A stretch of DNA of 45,003 bases. It comes from an uncultured Oscillibacter sp. (GTDB taxonomy: Bacteria; Bacillota; Clostridia; Oscillospirales; Oscillospiraceae). The stretch is from positions 1 through 45,003 of the forward strand of contig CAAGJQ010000037.1 of the NCBI GenBank assembly GCA_900770295.1, read 5' to 3'. The position numbers were made by a program, and so were the translations under genes. The notes beneath the pieces were generated by a model, which saw nothing but the letters and a program-made list of their open reading frames with translations, made no database searches and was not told the origin of the DNA. Position 1 is the stretch's first letter. Each line of letters begins with the position of its first letter. This document shows positions 7,895-16,724 of this stretch, one piece after another.

Positions 7895-8794
7895 ATGACC
7901 ATCATGCAGGTACTCTATGCGCTGGAAGTGGCGCGGTGCCATAATTTTTCCAAGGCGGCGGACAATCTGTTCGTCTCCCAGCCCGCGCTGTCTTTGCAGA
8001 TCAAAAATCTGGAGGCGGAGCTGGGCTACGACCTGTTTTCCCGGACGCCCAAGGGCATTTTCCCCACGGAACTGGGCCGGCAGTTCTGCGAGGACGCCCG
8101 GGAGATGGCGGAGAGCTGGAAGACGTTCCAGGAGAAGGTCCACGCCCAAAACCGGGACGGCTGTCTCCGGCTGCGGGTGGGCATGGGCTCCCGCATCTAC
8201 TCCAACCATCTGTTTGAGGATCTGGTGCGCTTTTTTGACGCCCACTCCAACATCGAAGTCACCTTTTCCACAGAGGCGGGGCAGGATTTCATCACGGCCC
8301 TGAAGGAGGGAAAGCTGGACCTGGCTCTGGACCGGCTGCCGCCGGAGTCCATGCTCTCCGACCAGCGGAGCTTTGCCACCTACGACCTGATCGCGGAGCG
8401 GCAGTGCATTCTGATGGCCCGGTCGGCTCCCAAGAGCAGCCTGAAGAGCATGACCTTTCAGGATCTGCAGGGCTGCACCATGATCACCGGCATGGAAAAT
8501 TCCATGGAGGACCGGATTTTGAAGCAGGAGTGCAGGGATTTTGGCATCACGCTGAACCGCATCTACCGCTCCGATGGCATCGAGACCAACATGAATCTGG
8601 TCCGCAGCGGCAAGGGCTATGTCCTGGGACCGGAGTCCTTCGCGGATTACTACGGCGTGGCGGCGGTGCCGCTGGAGCCGGAGATCCGGGTGTGGCTGAA
8701 ATTCATCTGTCTGGAGAAAAACGCCGGACGGCCGGAGATCGCGGCCCTGCGCCGCCATCTGGTGAAGATCTGCCGGGAGCGGGAGAACACATAA
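7895..8794 (+). CDS. LysR-type transcriptional regulator
   Basis: The 299-residue protein has the LysR winged helix-turn-helix at the N-terminus (FSKAADNLFVSQPALSLQIKNLE, residues about 17-39, read in two parts) and a two-lobed effector-binding domain. The ATG at 7895 is preceded by GGGAGG. It is divergent from iorA, the classical arrangement for a LysR regulator and its target operon, so it is probably the activator of iorAB and the CoA-transferase with an aromatic metabolite as effector (inferred). Confidence 0.93.
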   Translation: MTIMQVLYALEVARCHNFSKAADNLFVSQPALSLQIKNLEAELGYDLFSRTPKGIFPTELGRQFCEDAREMAESWKTFQEKVHAQNRDGCLRLRVGMGSRIYSNHLFEDLVRFFDAHSNIEVTFSTEAGQDFITALKEGKLDLALDRLPPESMLSDQRSFATYDLIAERQCILMARSAPKSSLKSMTFQDLQGCTMITGMENSMEDRILKQECRDFGITLNRIYRSDGIETNMNLVRSGKGYVLGPESFADYYGVAAVPLEPEIRVWLKFICLEKNAGRPEIAALRRHLVKICRERENT

Positions 8795-8835
8795 AGAGAG
8801 ACAGTATTGAACAACATTTTCAGCGGCTTTGCCGC

Positions 8836-8862
8836 TTGCGCCGCAGAATGCGGCGCAATAAA
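8836..8862 (+). terminator. Hairpin after the LysR-type gene
   Basis: TTGCGCCGC, loop AGAAT and GCGGCGCAA form a perfect 9-bp stem followed by TAAAA. The T-tract is weak. Confidence 0.45.
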
Positions 8863-8894
8863 ACGATTCAATCATTTTATTGAAAATTAGTATA

Positions 8895-8940
8895 AAAAGA
8901 GTCCCCGCTCCGGACATCGCCGGAGACGGGGACTCGTTTT
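8895..8940. terminator. Bidirectional rho-independent terminator
   Basis: GAGTCCCCG and CGGGGACTC form the stem base with an inner TCCGG/CCGGA helix. TTTT follows on the plus strand and TTTTTAT on the minus strand, so it can stop both the LysR gene and the permease gene at 8978-10087. Confidence 0.8.
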
Positions 8941-8977
8941 GCGCGGGAGAGGAAGCGCGTTTCTCCGCGGGGAGAGC

Positions 8978-10087
8978 TCATGACATCAAACTGTACAGTC
9001 CCAGCAGGACCAGCAGGAATACAACGTTTGCCAGGGTGAACCAGCCCAGATACCGGCTGCGGAGCTGCGGGTGATTCCGGGCGATCTGCTTGTAGGAGAT
9101 GAGGCTGGCCATGGAGGCGATCAGAGTGCCCAGACCGCCCAGATTCGTGCCCACCAGCAGAGCGGTCCCGTTTTCCGTGAAGCCGGACAGGAGCAGCGCC
9201 GCGGGGACATTGCTGAGGACCTGGCTGGCCAGGACGGCGCAGAGGACCTCGTGCCCTGTCAGGAGCCGCTGGATCAGATCATGAAAGACCCCCAGCCGGC
9301 CCAGATTGCCTACGAACAGGAAAAAGCCCACAAAGGTCAGCAGCAGCGAGTAGTCCACCCTCTTCAGCACAGGCCGGTCCATCAGCAGCAGGGCGGCCAG
9401 CACCGCCAGAAAGACCGCCCACACAGGCACCTGCTTGGCGACCGCACCAAGACACAGGACAAACAGGGCCAGATAGAGCCACAGTTTGCGGTCCCTGCCG
9501 CTCGGTACGGCCTGGAAAGCGGGGATGGAGAGGGACCGGGACCGGGTCAGCAGGAGGAACAGCGCCAGCAGCAGTGCGGAGGCCAGGGTCAGAGGCAGCA
9601 TGGTCCGGAAAAAGACCCCCAGGCTCAGAGCGTAGTGGGAGTAGAGATACAGGTTCTGGGGATTTCCGATGGGCGTGGTCATACTGCCCAAGTTGGCGGC
9701 AATGGTCTGCATGACCACCACCGGGATCAGGCGCTCTTCCCTGCCCGCCAGTGTCAGGACTTCCAGAGCGAAGGGGACAAAGGTGATCAGGGATACGTCG
9801 TTGGTCACCGTCATGCTGGTGAAGAAGGGCAGAAAGACCAGCGCCCCCTCCAGCTGCCGGGTGGTGGCCGTCCGGACCAGCAGCCCCTCCCCCAGCCTGC
9901 GGAACAGGCCCAGGCCCTGAAGTCCCGCCATGACCGCCATCAGGGAGAACAGCAGCATCAGGGTGTCAAAGTCAATATAGTCCCGGTAACCTCCGTCCGG
10001 CGGCACCAGGACCATGGACCCCAGAGCCAGCACCCATGCCGCAGTCAGGACCGTCTCTTTTTTAAAAAAGGCCAGAATTTTTTTCAT
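8978..10087 (-). CDS. Ion-transporter-superfamily permease (SLC13/ArsB/citrate-transporter-like)
   Basis: The product is about 369 residues with roughly ten to eleven hydrophobic segments. Features of the superfamily are the TSMTVTNDVSLI segment, the NLGSMTTPIGNPQN re-entrant loop, and a second loop QVLSNVPAALLL with GTNLGGLGTLIASMASLI near the C-terminus. I chose the internal ATG at 10087 (MKKILAFF), since the upstream extension to 10168 reads through the hairpin before the next gene. Substrate is unknown: arsenite, Na+/H+ and dicarboxylate carriers all share this fold. It follows the glycosyltransferase gene on the same strand but a hairpin lies between. Confidence 0.85.
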   Translation of the reverse strand: MKKILAFFKKETVLTAAWVLALGSMVLVPPDGGYRDYIDFDTLMLLFSLMAVMAGLQGLGLFRRLGEGLLVRTATTRQLEGALVFLPFFTSMTVTNDVSLITFVPFALEVLTLAGREERLIPVVVMQTIAANLGSMTTPIGNPQNLYLYSHYALSLGVFFRTMLPLTLASALLLALFLLLTRSRSLSIPAFQAVPSGRDRKLWLYLALFVLCLGAVAKQVPVWAVFLAVLAALLLMDRPVLKRVDYSLLLTFVGFFLFVGNLGRLGVFHDLIQRLLTGHEVLCAVLASQVLSNVPAALLLSGFTENGTALLVGTNLGGLGTLIASMASLISYKQIARNHPQLRSRYLGWFTLANVVFLLVLLGLYSLMS

Positions 10088-10129
10088 GCAGTTCACCGCC
10101 GTTTCCGTGCACACCGATGCGCACTGAAG

Positions 10130-10162
10130 CCAAGGGCCTGCTGCAAAACAGGCCCCTGGCTC
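10130..10162 (-). terminator. Hairpin after the glycosyltransferase-MarR gene
   Basis: GCCAAGGGCCTG and CAGGCCCCTGGC form a stem with one mismatch around an A-rich loop. No good T-tract follows, so it may be a weak or partial terminator. Confidence 0.4.
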
Positions 10163-10180
10163 TATCACCGAGGGAGAATA

Positions 10181-11500
10181 TTATTGCAGCGCCTTTCGGG
10201 TGTTTGCCCGGGCCTTGTCCATCAAAAGGGCGAACCGGTCCGCTTCTTCTCCAGAGAATCCGGCCAGATGGACCTCAATATACCCCTGTTGGGCGCCGGC
10301 CAGGTCCTCCAGCACCGGGCGGGCATCGGGCAGAATCGTCACCTGGAACTGCCGCTTTGCCGTCTCTTCATCCCGGATGTCCTCGGCGCGGATCAGCCCT
10401 TTGCTGGTCAGCTTCTGCAAATTCATGGAGAGGCTGCTGCGGGACACGCCCAGAAAATCCGCCAGGTTCTTCCGGCTGGGCACCGACTTCATCTGCACCA
10501 GCGCCAGCAGCAGTCTGGCCTCCGGCAGAGAGAGGCCGTTTTTCAAAGCCGCGGACTCCAGATACTGCTCCAGCAGCTTCCGCTCCCGGAAGGCGTCCGC
10601 CAGAACGCCCTCGCCGGTGAGAGCCTCGGGACAGATGCTCACCCGCTCGTCGCCCAGCTTCTTGGAGCCGGGCAGGATGGTGGGCGGCACGGCGCCGTCT
10701 CCCGCCGCGTCCACCAGAAAACGGTAGACCTTCAGCCGGCTCTTCTCGTATTCCTCCTCATCCAGCACGGACTTGTAGAACTGGTTGTAGTACTCGAAGA
10801 GCATCAGCTTCATGCGGATGGTCTTGGAGATGCTCAGGCTCTGGCTTGCAAGGGAGCCCTTGGTTTTTACATAGTAGTAGATGGGCACCTGCAGGGCGTA
10901 AAACCGCTGGGCGTGGCGGATGTACTCCAGGTTGAACATAAAGTCCTCGCACCAGCTGATCTCGGGGTCCATCTGCAGGTGGTGGTCAGCCACGATATCC
11001 CGGCGGTAGAGCTTGTTCCAAAGGACACCGTAGTAGAAATCGGCGGGCTGCTCCATCATGTGGGCGGCGTACTCCTCCCGGGTCAGTACCCGGTCCTCGT
11101 CGATGTCGCCCTTGCGGGAGACCCGCTCCCCCACTACCCGGTAAAAATCGGAGATGACCAGGTCGCAGTTGTGCTCTCCCGCCGCCTCCACCAGCAGCTT
11201 GGTGGCGTCGGGCGTGATCCAGTCGTCGCTGTCCAGGAACTGAAGATAGACGCCCCGGGCCCGGCTGATGCCAATGTTCCGGGTATCGGACACGCCGGTG
11301 TTCTCCTTGTGGATGACCTGGACCCGGGAATCCGCCAGGGCATACGAGTCGCAGATGGCGCCGGAGCCGTCCTTGCTGCCGTCGTCCACCAGCAGCAGCT
11401 CAAAATCCGTGTACTGCTGGCCCAGGATACTGTCGATGCAGCGGCCGATGGTCTTTTCCGCGTTGTATACGGGTACGATGATGCTGACGGTTGGTGCCAT
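10181..11500 (-). CDS. Family 2 glycosyltransferase fused to a C-terminal MarR-like winged-helix domain
   Basis: Residues 1 to about 230 are a GT-A fold family 2 glycosyltransferase: VSIIVPVYNAEKTIGRC at 5-21, the nucleotide-binding DD at 39-40 and the metal-binding DSDD at 90-93, with the downstream CEDFMFN acceptor-site motif. The last 125 residues form a MarR-type winged helix: SLPEARLLLALVQM, then RKNLADFLGVSRSSLSMNLQ, GLI, and a beta wing with DEETAKRQFQVTI. The frame is continuous with no stop between the halves. The glycosyltransferase should be cytoplasmic or peripheral and act on a surface glycan; what the DNA-binding half senses is unknown. The start at 11500 has GGAGGG upstream. 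It stands alone, without other polysaccharide genes. Confidence 0.88.
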   Translation of the reverse strand: MAPTVSIIVPVYNAEKTIGRCIDSILGQQYTDFELLLVDDGSKDGSGAICDSYALADSRVQVIHKENTGVSDTRNIGISRARGVYLQFLDSDDWITPDATKLLVEAAGEHNCDLVISDFYRVVGERVSRKGDIDEDRVLTREEYAAHMMEQPADFYYGVLWNKLYRRDIVADHHLQMDPEISWCEDFMFNLEYIRHAQRFYALQVPIYYYVKTKGSLASQSLSISKTIRMKLMLFEYYNQFYKSVLDEEEYEKSRLKVYRFLVDAAGDGAVPPTILPGSKKLGDERVSICPEALTGEGVLADAFRERKLLEQYLESAALKNGLSLPEARLLLALVQMKSVPSRKNLADFLGVSRSSLSMNLQKLTSKGLIRAEDIRDEETAKRQFQVTILPDARPVLEDLAGAQQGYIEVHLAGFSGEEADRFALLMDKARANTRKALQ

Positions 11501-11559
11501 AGAGCTGCCCTCCTGAAAGTCTGAAATTAATTTATCATATCATATCTGCGGGAAAAAGG

Positions 11560-11594
11560 CAAAGCCCTGTCCGGTCGGAAAACCGGACAGGGCC
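11560..11594 (-). terminator. Rho-independent terminator of the chromate transporter pair
   Basis: A perfect 12-bp stem (GCCCTGTCCGGT and its complement) with a short loop is followed on the minus strand by TTTGCCTTTTT. Confidence 0.7.
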
Positions 11595-11613
11595 AAAATC
11601 TGTCTGTGGACGC

Positions 11614-12177
11614 TTAAAAAGCCAGCACAAGGCCGACCACGGCGGAGGCGGCGATATAGACGATGGGATGCTTTTTGAACTTCTTGATGGCGACGAATAC
11701 CAGCGCGAAATAGATGAGCTTCTTGAAATCGAACAGGTCCAGAATGGCACCGGTCTGCTGGTACAGGTCAAAGTGGAACATGGAGACCTTGACCACGCTG
11801 ATGCCGGCGGCGGCGATCAGGCCGGTAACGGCGGGACGCAGGCCGTAGAACGCGTCGTTCACCAGCTTGCTGCCCCGGAACCGCTCCAGGGACTTGGAGA
11901 CCAGGACCACGATGATGATGGAGGGCAGGATCTCGCCCATGGTGGCCACGACGCCGCCCAGGAAGCCCGCCACGTTGTAGCCCACATAGGTGGCCATGTT
12001 GATGCCGATAGGGCCGGGGGTGGACTCGGAGATGGCGATCATGTCCGTGATCAGGGCCTGGGAGTACCAGCCGGTGGACTCAGCCAGATCCTGCAGGAAG
12101 GGCAGAGTGGCCATGCCGCCGCCCACGGCGAACAGGCCAATCTTTAAAAATTCCCAGAAGAGCTGTAAGTAGATCAT
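11614..12177 (-). CDS. Chromate transporter family (CHR) half-protein, second subunit
   Basis: The 187-residue membrane protein carries the CHR motif FLKIGLFAVGGGMATLPFL near residues 10-28 and the TPGPIGINMATYVGY loop, with about six hydrophobic segments. Short-chain CHR proteins work as pairs in which each half corresponds to one half of the long ChrA. Its start overlaps the upstream half's stop by 4 bp. Family members export chromate, but many in gut anaerobes probably move another anion; the real substrate is not evident. Confidence 0.9.
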   Translation of the reverse strand: MIYLQLFWEFLKIGLFAVGGGMATLPFLQDLAESTGWYSQALITDMIAISESTPGPIGINMATYVGYNVAGFLGGVVATMGEILPSIIIVVLVSKSLERFRGSKLVNDAFYGLRPAVTGLIAAAGISVVKVSMFHFDLYQQTGAILDLFDFKKLIYFALVFVAIKKFKKHPIVYIAASAVVGLVLAF

Positions 12178-12737
12178 TTGCCCTCCCCTCCTTTCGCGGC
12201 TCTGCGGGCCGGGGTGCGCACGGCGATGCCCAGCAGCGCGCAGGTGATGACCAGCAGGATGGGAGAGATGTCGGTGAACACGCTGAGAACCAGCATCACC
12301 AGGCAGATGGCAATGCCCACCTTATCCTTGACGCCTTTTTTCCACATGCTGATGACGGCGTCCAGGATCAGGGCCGCCACGCAGACGGAGATGCCCGCCA
12401 GGGCGTGCTGGACGTAGACGTTGTCCTGGAAGTTGGACAGGAACGCGGCGATGATGGAGATGATGATGATACAGGGGGACACCATGCCCAGGGCGGAGGC
12501 CACGGCGCCGGGGACGCCGCGCCGCTTGTAGCCGATGAACACGGAGACATTGATGGCGATGATGCCGGGGAGGCCCTGGCTCAGGGCGTAGTAGTCCATG
12601 ATGGTCTCCTCGTCCATCCAGCCCCGGTTCTGAATGATCTCCCGCCGCAGAATGGGCAGCATGGCGTAACCGCCGCCGAAGGTGACGGCGCCCATGCGGA
12701 AGAACAGCGTGTACAGTGTCAGCAGGTCGTGCAGCAT
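12174..12737 (-). CDS. Chromate transporter family (CHR) half-protein, first subunit
   Basis: The 187-residue protein has FFRMGAVTFGGGYAMLPIL near residues 12-30 and the LPGIIAINVSVFIGY loop, the same landmarks as the following gene but in divergent sequence, as expected for an ancient split-duplicate pair. It ends in a short basic cytoplasmic tail. A GC-rich hairpin (12775-12799) lies between it and the end of the gamma-glutamyltransferase gene at 12830. Confidence 0.9.
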   Translation of the reverse strand: MLHDLLTLYTLFFRMGAVTFGGGYAMLPILRREIIQNRGWMDEETIMDYYALSQGLPGIIAINVSVFIGYKRRGVPGAVASALGMVSPCIIIISIIAAFLSNFQDNVYVQHALAGISVCVAALILDAVISMWKKGVKDKVGIAICLVMLVLSVFTDISPILLVITCALLGIAVRTPARRAAKGGEGK

Positions 12738-12829
12738 TTGAAGCCTTCTTTCCTTGTTTTTCAGACGACAGCGCGCCGCGCACCGGGATGGTGCGCGGCC
12801 GCCAGTCGCATGCTATGATATCACACTTT

Positions 12830-14455
12830 TTACCAGGCCGCAATAGTGCCGTCGGCGCGGGGTTCGGTGCCGCCCACCAGGGTGCCGTCCTCCAGGCGCC
12901 AGATGATCTCGCCCCGGCCCATGCCCAGGTTGGAGTTGACGATGGTGACCTCGTGGCCCATGTCCGCCAGCTTCAGGGCAATGTCCGCGGGGACCTCCCG
13001 CTCCAGCTGGACCTTCTTCTCGCCCACCCACTGGAAGCGGGGCGCGTCCAGGCACTCCTGGGGATTCATGTGGTAGTCCACAGTGTTCACCACCACCTGG
13101 ACGTGGCCCTGGGGCTGCATGAAGCCGCCCATGACGCCGAAGGGACCGACGGCCTTGCCGTCCTTCATCAGGAAACCGGGGATGATGGTGTGATAGGCCT
13201 TCTTGCCGCCCTCCAGATAGTTGTCGCTCTCGGGGTCCAGGGAGAAGTTGGCGCCCCGGTCCTGGATGGTGATGGCGGTGCCGGGGATCACGATGCCGGA
13301 GCCGAAGCGGTTGTAGTTGCTCTGGATGAAGGAGACCATGTTGCCCATGCCGTCGGCCACGCAGAAGTACACGGTGCCGCCGCAGGAGGGATCGCCGGCC
13401 TCGGGATAGACGGCCTTGTCAGTGATCAGAGCCCGGCGGACGTCGGCGTACCGGTCGGACAGCATGTCGGACACCTTGGTGCGCATGTAGCGGGGGTCCG
13501 CCACGAACTTCTTGGTGTCCACGAAGGCCAGCTTGGTGGCCTCGATCATCTTGTGGTAGACGTCGGCGGTCTCCCGGCTGTCGGAGAGCTCCAGGCCCTT
13601 CAGCATGTTCAGGGCCATCAGGGCGGTGATGCCGTGGCCGTTGGGAGGCATCTCGCAGACGTCGTAGCCCTTGTAGTTGACGGAGATGGGCTCCACCCAC
13701 TGGGCCTTGTAGTTCTCAAAGTCGCTCTCGGCGAAGAAGCCGCCGGTCTCATTGGAGAAGGCCACGATCTTCTTCATGATGTCGCCGTGGTAGTAGCTCT
13801 CGCAGTCAGTGGCGGCCAGAGACTCCAGCGTGGCGGCGTAGTCGGGATTCACAAAGGTGTCGCCGGGCTCATAGGTCCTGCCGTCCTTGGTGAAGTACTT
13901 CAGCCAGGGGCCAAAGACCTCCGGCTCCTTCTCCGCGGCGGCGGTGAAGCGGACCACCTCGGCCTTCCACTGCTTGTAGACGTTGACGGGAATGCAGAAG
14001 CCGTCCCGGGCGTACTGGATGGCGGGGGCCATCAGCTCGGCCATGGACTTGGTGCCGAAGCGGCGGCGCAGCTCGGCCCAGGCGCTGGGGGCACCGGGGA
14101 CCATGGTGGGCAGCCAGCCGTTCATGGGGACGGCGGTGTAGCCGGCCTCCTTGACCTTCTCGGCGGAGAGGGCCATGGGAGCCACGCCGGAGCCGTCCAG
14201 ACCGAACAGCTTCTGGTCCTTCTCGCTCCACACCAGGGCGAAGCAGTCGGAGCCCAGGCCGTTGCCGGTGGGCTCTACCAGGGGCAGAGTCGTGGCCATG
14301 GCGACGGCGGCGTCCATGGCGTTGCCGCCGGACTTCAGGACATCCAGGCCCACCTGGGAGGCGATAGGAGAGGTGGAGCAGGCCATGCCCTTTTTGGCAT
14401 AGACGATGTTGCGGTGAGAGGCGAAGGAGTACTTCAGAGGATCAAACTGCGGCAT
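12830..14455 (-). CDS. Gamma-glutamyltransferase-family protein (Ntn hydrolase)
   Basis: The 541-residue protein has the family layout: GGNAMDAAVAMATTLPLVEPTGNGLGSD near residues 43-70 (read in parts), then GGTVYFCVADGMGNMVSFIQ whose Thr (about residue 358) is the expected autoprocessing nucleophile, and GVMGGFMQPQGH near the C-terminus. No signal peptide is seen, so it is likely cytoplasmic and of the YwrD-like type rather than the secreted glutathionase. The enzyme cleaves gamma-glutamyl amide bonds. It is the last gene of a same-strand group with AEC, GltS-like and PepT-like genes, which points to gamma-glutamyl peptide or related amide catabolism. Confidence 0.9.
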   Translation of the reverse strand: MPQFDPLKYSFASHRNIVYAKKGMACSTSPIASQVGLDVLKSGGNAMDAAVAMATTLPLVEPTGNGLGSDCFALVWSEKDQKLFGLDGSGVAPMALSAEKVKEAGYTAVPMNGWLPTMVPGAPSAWAELRRRFGTKSMAELMAPAIQYARDGFCIPVNVYKQWKAEVVRFTAAAEKEPEVFGPWLKYFTKDGRTYEPGDTFVNPDYAATLESLAATDCESYYHGDIMKKIVAFSNETGGFFAESDFENYKAQWVEPISVNYKGYDVCEMPPNGHGITALMALNMLKGLELSDSRETADVYHKMIEATKLAFVDTKKFVADPRYMRTKVSDMLSDRYADVRRALITDKAVYPEAGDPSCGGTVYFCVADGMGNMVSFIQSNYNRFGSGIVIPGTAITIQDRGANFSLDPESDNYLEGGKKAYHTIIPGFLMKDGKAVGPFGVMGGFMQPQGHVQVVVNTVDYHMNPQECLDAPRFQWVGEKKVQLEREVPADIALKLADMGHEVTIVNSNLGMGRGEIIWRLEDGTLVGGTEPRADGTIAAW

Positions 14456-14496
14456 AACAGACTTCCTTTCTCAATGAAGTGGATGAAGGGAGAGGG

Positions 14497-14549
14497 GTGC
14501 CGGCCATCCCATGGGAGAGAGGGTCTGCCGCATGGGAGAACCGGCACCG
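14497..14549 (-). other. Large inverted repeat between AEC and gamma-glutamyltransferase genes
   Basis: GGTGCCGG and CCGGCACC close a 50-bp element with an internal CATGGGAGA repeat. No T-tract follows. It could be an RNA-processing or stability hairpin. Confidence 0.4.
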
Positions 14550-14560
14550 TGGAAAGCGGA

Positions 14561-15469
14561 TCAGAGGATCATCTGGGCAAAGGACACCAGCAGCGGCACG
14601 GTGACCACGGAGAGCAGCGTGCTCAGACAGACCGTCACCACGCTGAACTCGTAATCGCAGTCATACTGCTGGGCGAACACGCAGATGTTGGCGCCCACGG
14701 GCGTGGCCGCTGCCAGGAAGGCCGCCAGGGCAATGTCCACATTGGCGACGGGCAGCGCCCAGAACACCAGCAGGATCACGGCGGGGATGATGACCAGGCG
14801 GAACAGGACGCAGCCATAGGCCCGCTTGTCCAGCAGCTTTTTCAGGGGGAGCTTTGCCAGGTATGTGCCCATGAGGATCATGGCGATGGGGGTGTTCATG
14901 CCCGCGATGTAGCCCAGGGTGCTGGTGACGATGCCGGGCACCGGGATCCGGGAGACGAACAGCACCACGCCGATGACAATGGCGATGACCACCGGGTTTT
15001 TGGCGATGGTCCTGGCGGAGATGGCGTCCTTCCGGTCCGCCATGATGTACACGCCGTAGGTCCACTGGAACAGGTTCAGCAGGGCCACGGAGGCGGCAAT
15101 GTAGAACACGCCCTCCTCCCCGATGATGGCCTGGGCCAGGGGGATGCCGATGAACCCGGCGTTGCAGAAGGAGGCGGCGAAGTTCTCCAGCCGCCGCCTC
15201 TTGCCGAACACCAGGTAGGAGATCACCATGGCCAGGATGAAGCCGATGAGGGCGAGCCCCGCCGAGAGCGCCAGCTCCAGCAGGCGCTCCCGGGAGAACT
15301 CGGTGATGTAGGATTTGACGATGACGCAGGGAATGATGACCCGCAGCAAGATGGCGCCCAGGTCCTTGGTGCCCTGGGGGGACAGGAACCCCTTGCGGCT
15401 GAGGTAGACACCCACGGCCGCCAGCAGCGCCATAATGGCGATCTGCCTCAGCAGAATCGAAATCAGCAT
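14561..15469 (-). CDS. AEC-family (auxin efflux carrier-like) transporter
   Basis: The 302-residue protein has about ten hydrophobic segments in two repeats. The first holds FLSPQGTKDLGAILLRVIIPC near residues 28-48 (in parts) and FCNAGFIGIPLAQAI near 107-121; the second ends with ATPVGANICVFAQQYDCD. These are the conserved crossover loops of the AEC family, whose bacterial members move carboxylates such as malate or malonate or amino-acid-like anions. It is 20 bp downstream of the GltS-like gene and probably co-transcribed with it. Confidence 0.88.
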   Translation of the reverse strand: MLISILLRQIAIMALLAAVGVYLSRKGFLSPQGTKDLGAILLRVIIPCVIVKSYITEFSRERLLELALSAGLALIGFILAMVISYLVFGKRRRLENFAASFCNAGFIGIPLAQAIIGEEGVFYIAASVALLNLFQWTYGVYIMADRKDAISARTIAKNPVVIAIVIGVVLFVSRIPVPGIVTSTLGYIAGMNTPIAMILMGTYLAKLPLKKLLDKRAYGCVLFRLVIIPAVILLVFWALPVANVDIALAAFLAAATPVGANICVFAQQYDCDYEFSVVTVCLSTLLSVVTVPLLVSFAQMIL

Positions 15470-15489
15470 GGCGTTCGATCAGGCGCCTG

Positions 15490-16689
15490 TCACAGGAGCT
15501 TGGCCAGGAAGCTGGCGATGAACACAGACAGGATGGTGACGGAGGTAAAGCCGGAGATGACGTAGGCCGTCTGGATCTTGTTGGTGACGGCGTCCCGCTC
15601 CTCGGGGGTCTGGGCCACGGCGTTGGTGATCTCGGTGGCCACCAGCTCGGTGCCGGGATAGCCGATCATCTGGCACATGGCAATACCGATGGACAGCTGC
15701 TTGCTGCCGACGATCTTCCAGGCGGGGGTGAAGCAGAAGATGATAACGGTGAAGGCGATGACAGCCACGAAGATGACCACGGCGGCAAAGCCGATGGTGG
15801 GCAGCTGGCTCAGGTCCACCTTGGCCAGAGAGGGGATGATGGTGCACAGGGACAGGAAGGAGAAGAAGCCGTTGGCCTTGGCGAAGTCACGCAGAATGTT
15901 GGGAGGAACCAGGCCGGTGTTGCGGCAGATAATGCCCAGCACCATGCACCAGATGGACATGTTGACCCAGCCCTGGCAGAGCTTGCCCAGGAACTCGGAC
16001 AGCAGCAGGATGGCGGCGGCGACAGCCAGGCAGATGAAGGTGGTGTAGTACTTTCTGAACTTCTCCCAGAAGTAGGTCTTCTTCTCAGCGGCGCTGGAGC
16101 CGGCCAGTTCATTGTACCAGCTGTAATTGGGGTCGGCGGCGTGCTTGGAGCGGATCTCTTCCACCAGCTTGTTGGCCACGCTCAGACCGCAGTTGGAGGC
16201 GGGCAGGGTGCCGATGAACTTCTGAACGGCGTAGATAAAGGTGGCCAGCGCGGCGGCGGTGTCCAGACCCAGGTTGTCGCAGGCCTCCACCATGGTGGTG
16301 GTGGCAACGATGCCGCCGTTGACGACGGGGGCGGCGGCCAGGGCGAATTCCTTGCCGATCAGGGGAATTGCCACGGCGCAGCCCAGAATGGCGGCGGCCA
16401 TGCCGATGACAGCGCAGAGCACGGTACGCCACTCTCTCTTCAGGGCGTTGACATCAACGGATGTGCCCATGTTGAAGAGGAGGAAATACTGGCCCAGCTT
16501 GGCCAGGCCGGCGAAACCGGAGATCTCCATAATGTTGGCCGGATAGATGCCGGACAGGAACAGGACCAGGAAGCCCATCATGATGACGAACATGGAGGAG
16601 ATCTTGGCCTTGGTCAAGGCGCCCACAAGATCGCCCACGAAGAAAATGAGCAGTACGGCGAATACTGCCTGATATGTAGTCATTTCCAT
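15490..16689 (-). CDS. GltS-like sodium/glutamate symporter family protein
   Basis: The 399-residue protein has about eleven hydrophobic segments. Its re-entrant-loop-like motifs are VNGGIVATTTMVEACDNLG near residues 142-160 and MCQMIGYPGTELVATEITNA near 336-355, arranged as in GltS-type glutamate carriers. Overall similarity to characterised GltS looks distant, so the substrate is uncertain. The ATG at 16689 has AGGAGG nine bases upstream. It lies between the PepT-like peptidase and the AEC carrier, consistent with moving a product or substrate of peptide cleavage. Confidence 0.7.
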   Translation of the reverse strand: MEMTTYQAVFAVLLIFFVGDLVGALTKAKISSMFVIMMGFLVLFLSGIYPANIMEISGFAGLAKLGQYFLLFNMGTSVDVNALKREWRTVLCAVIGMAAAILGCAVAIPLIGKEFALAAAPVVNGGIVATTTMVEACDNLGLDTAAALATFIYAVQKFIGTLPASNCGLSVANKLVEEIRSKHAADPNYSWYNELAGSSAAEKKTYFWEKFRKYYTTFICLAVAAAILLLSEFLGKLCQGWVNMSIWCMVLGIICRNTGLVPPNILRDFAKANGFFSFLSLCTIIPSLAKVDLSQLPTIGFAAVVIFVAVIAFTVIIFCFTPAWKIVGSKQLSIGIAMCQMIGYPGTELVATEITNAVAQTPEERDAVTNKIQTAYVISGFTSVTILSVFIASFLAKLL

Positions 16690-16724
16690 ATCATTTTACC
16701 TCCTAATTTTTGCTACACACAGAT

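Noticed and set aside
9071..11524. Long open frame on the plus strand (over 800 codons)
   Set aside because: It is antisense to the ion-transporter permease and the glycosyltransferase-MarR gene, is low-complexity (Gln, His and Arg rich) and arises from codon bias in GC-rich DNA.
12716..15565. Long open frame on the plus strand (about 950 codons)
   Set aside because: It is the mirror of the gamma-glutamyltransferase and AEC genes, which have clear family motifs; the translation is Gly/His/Val repeat-like with no ribosome site.
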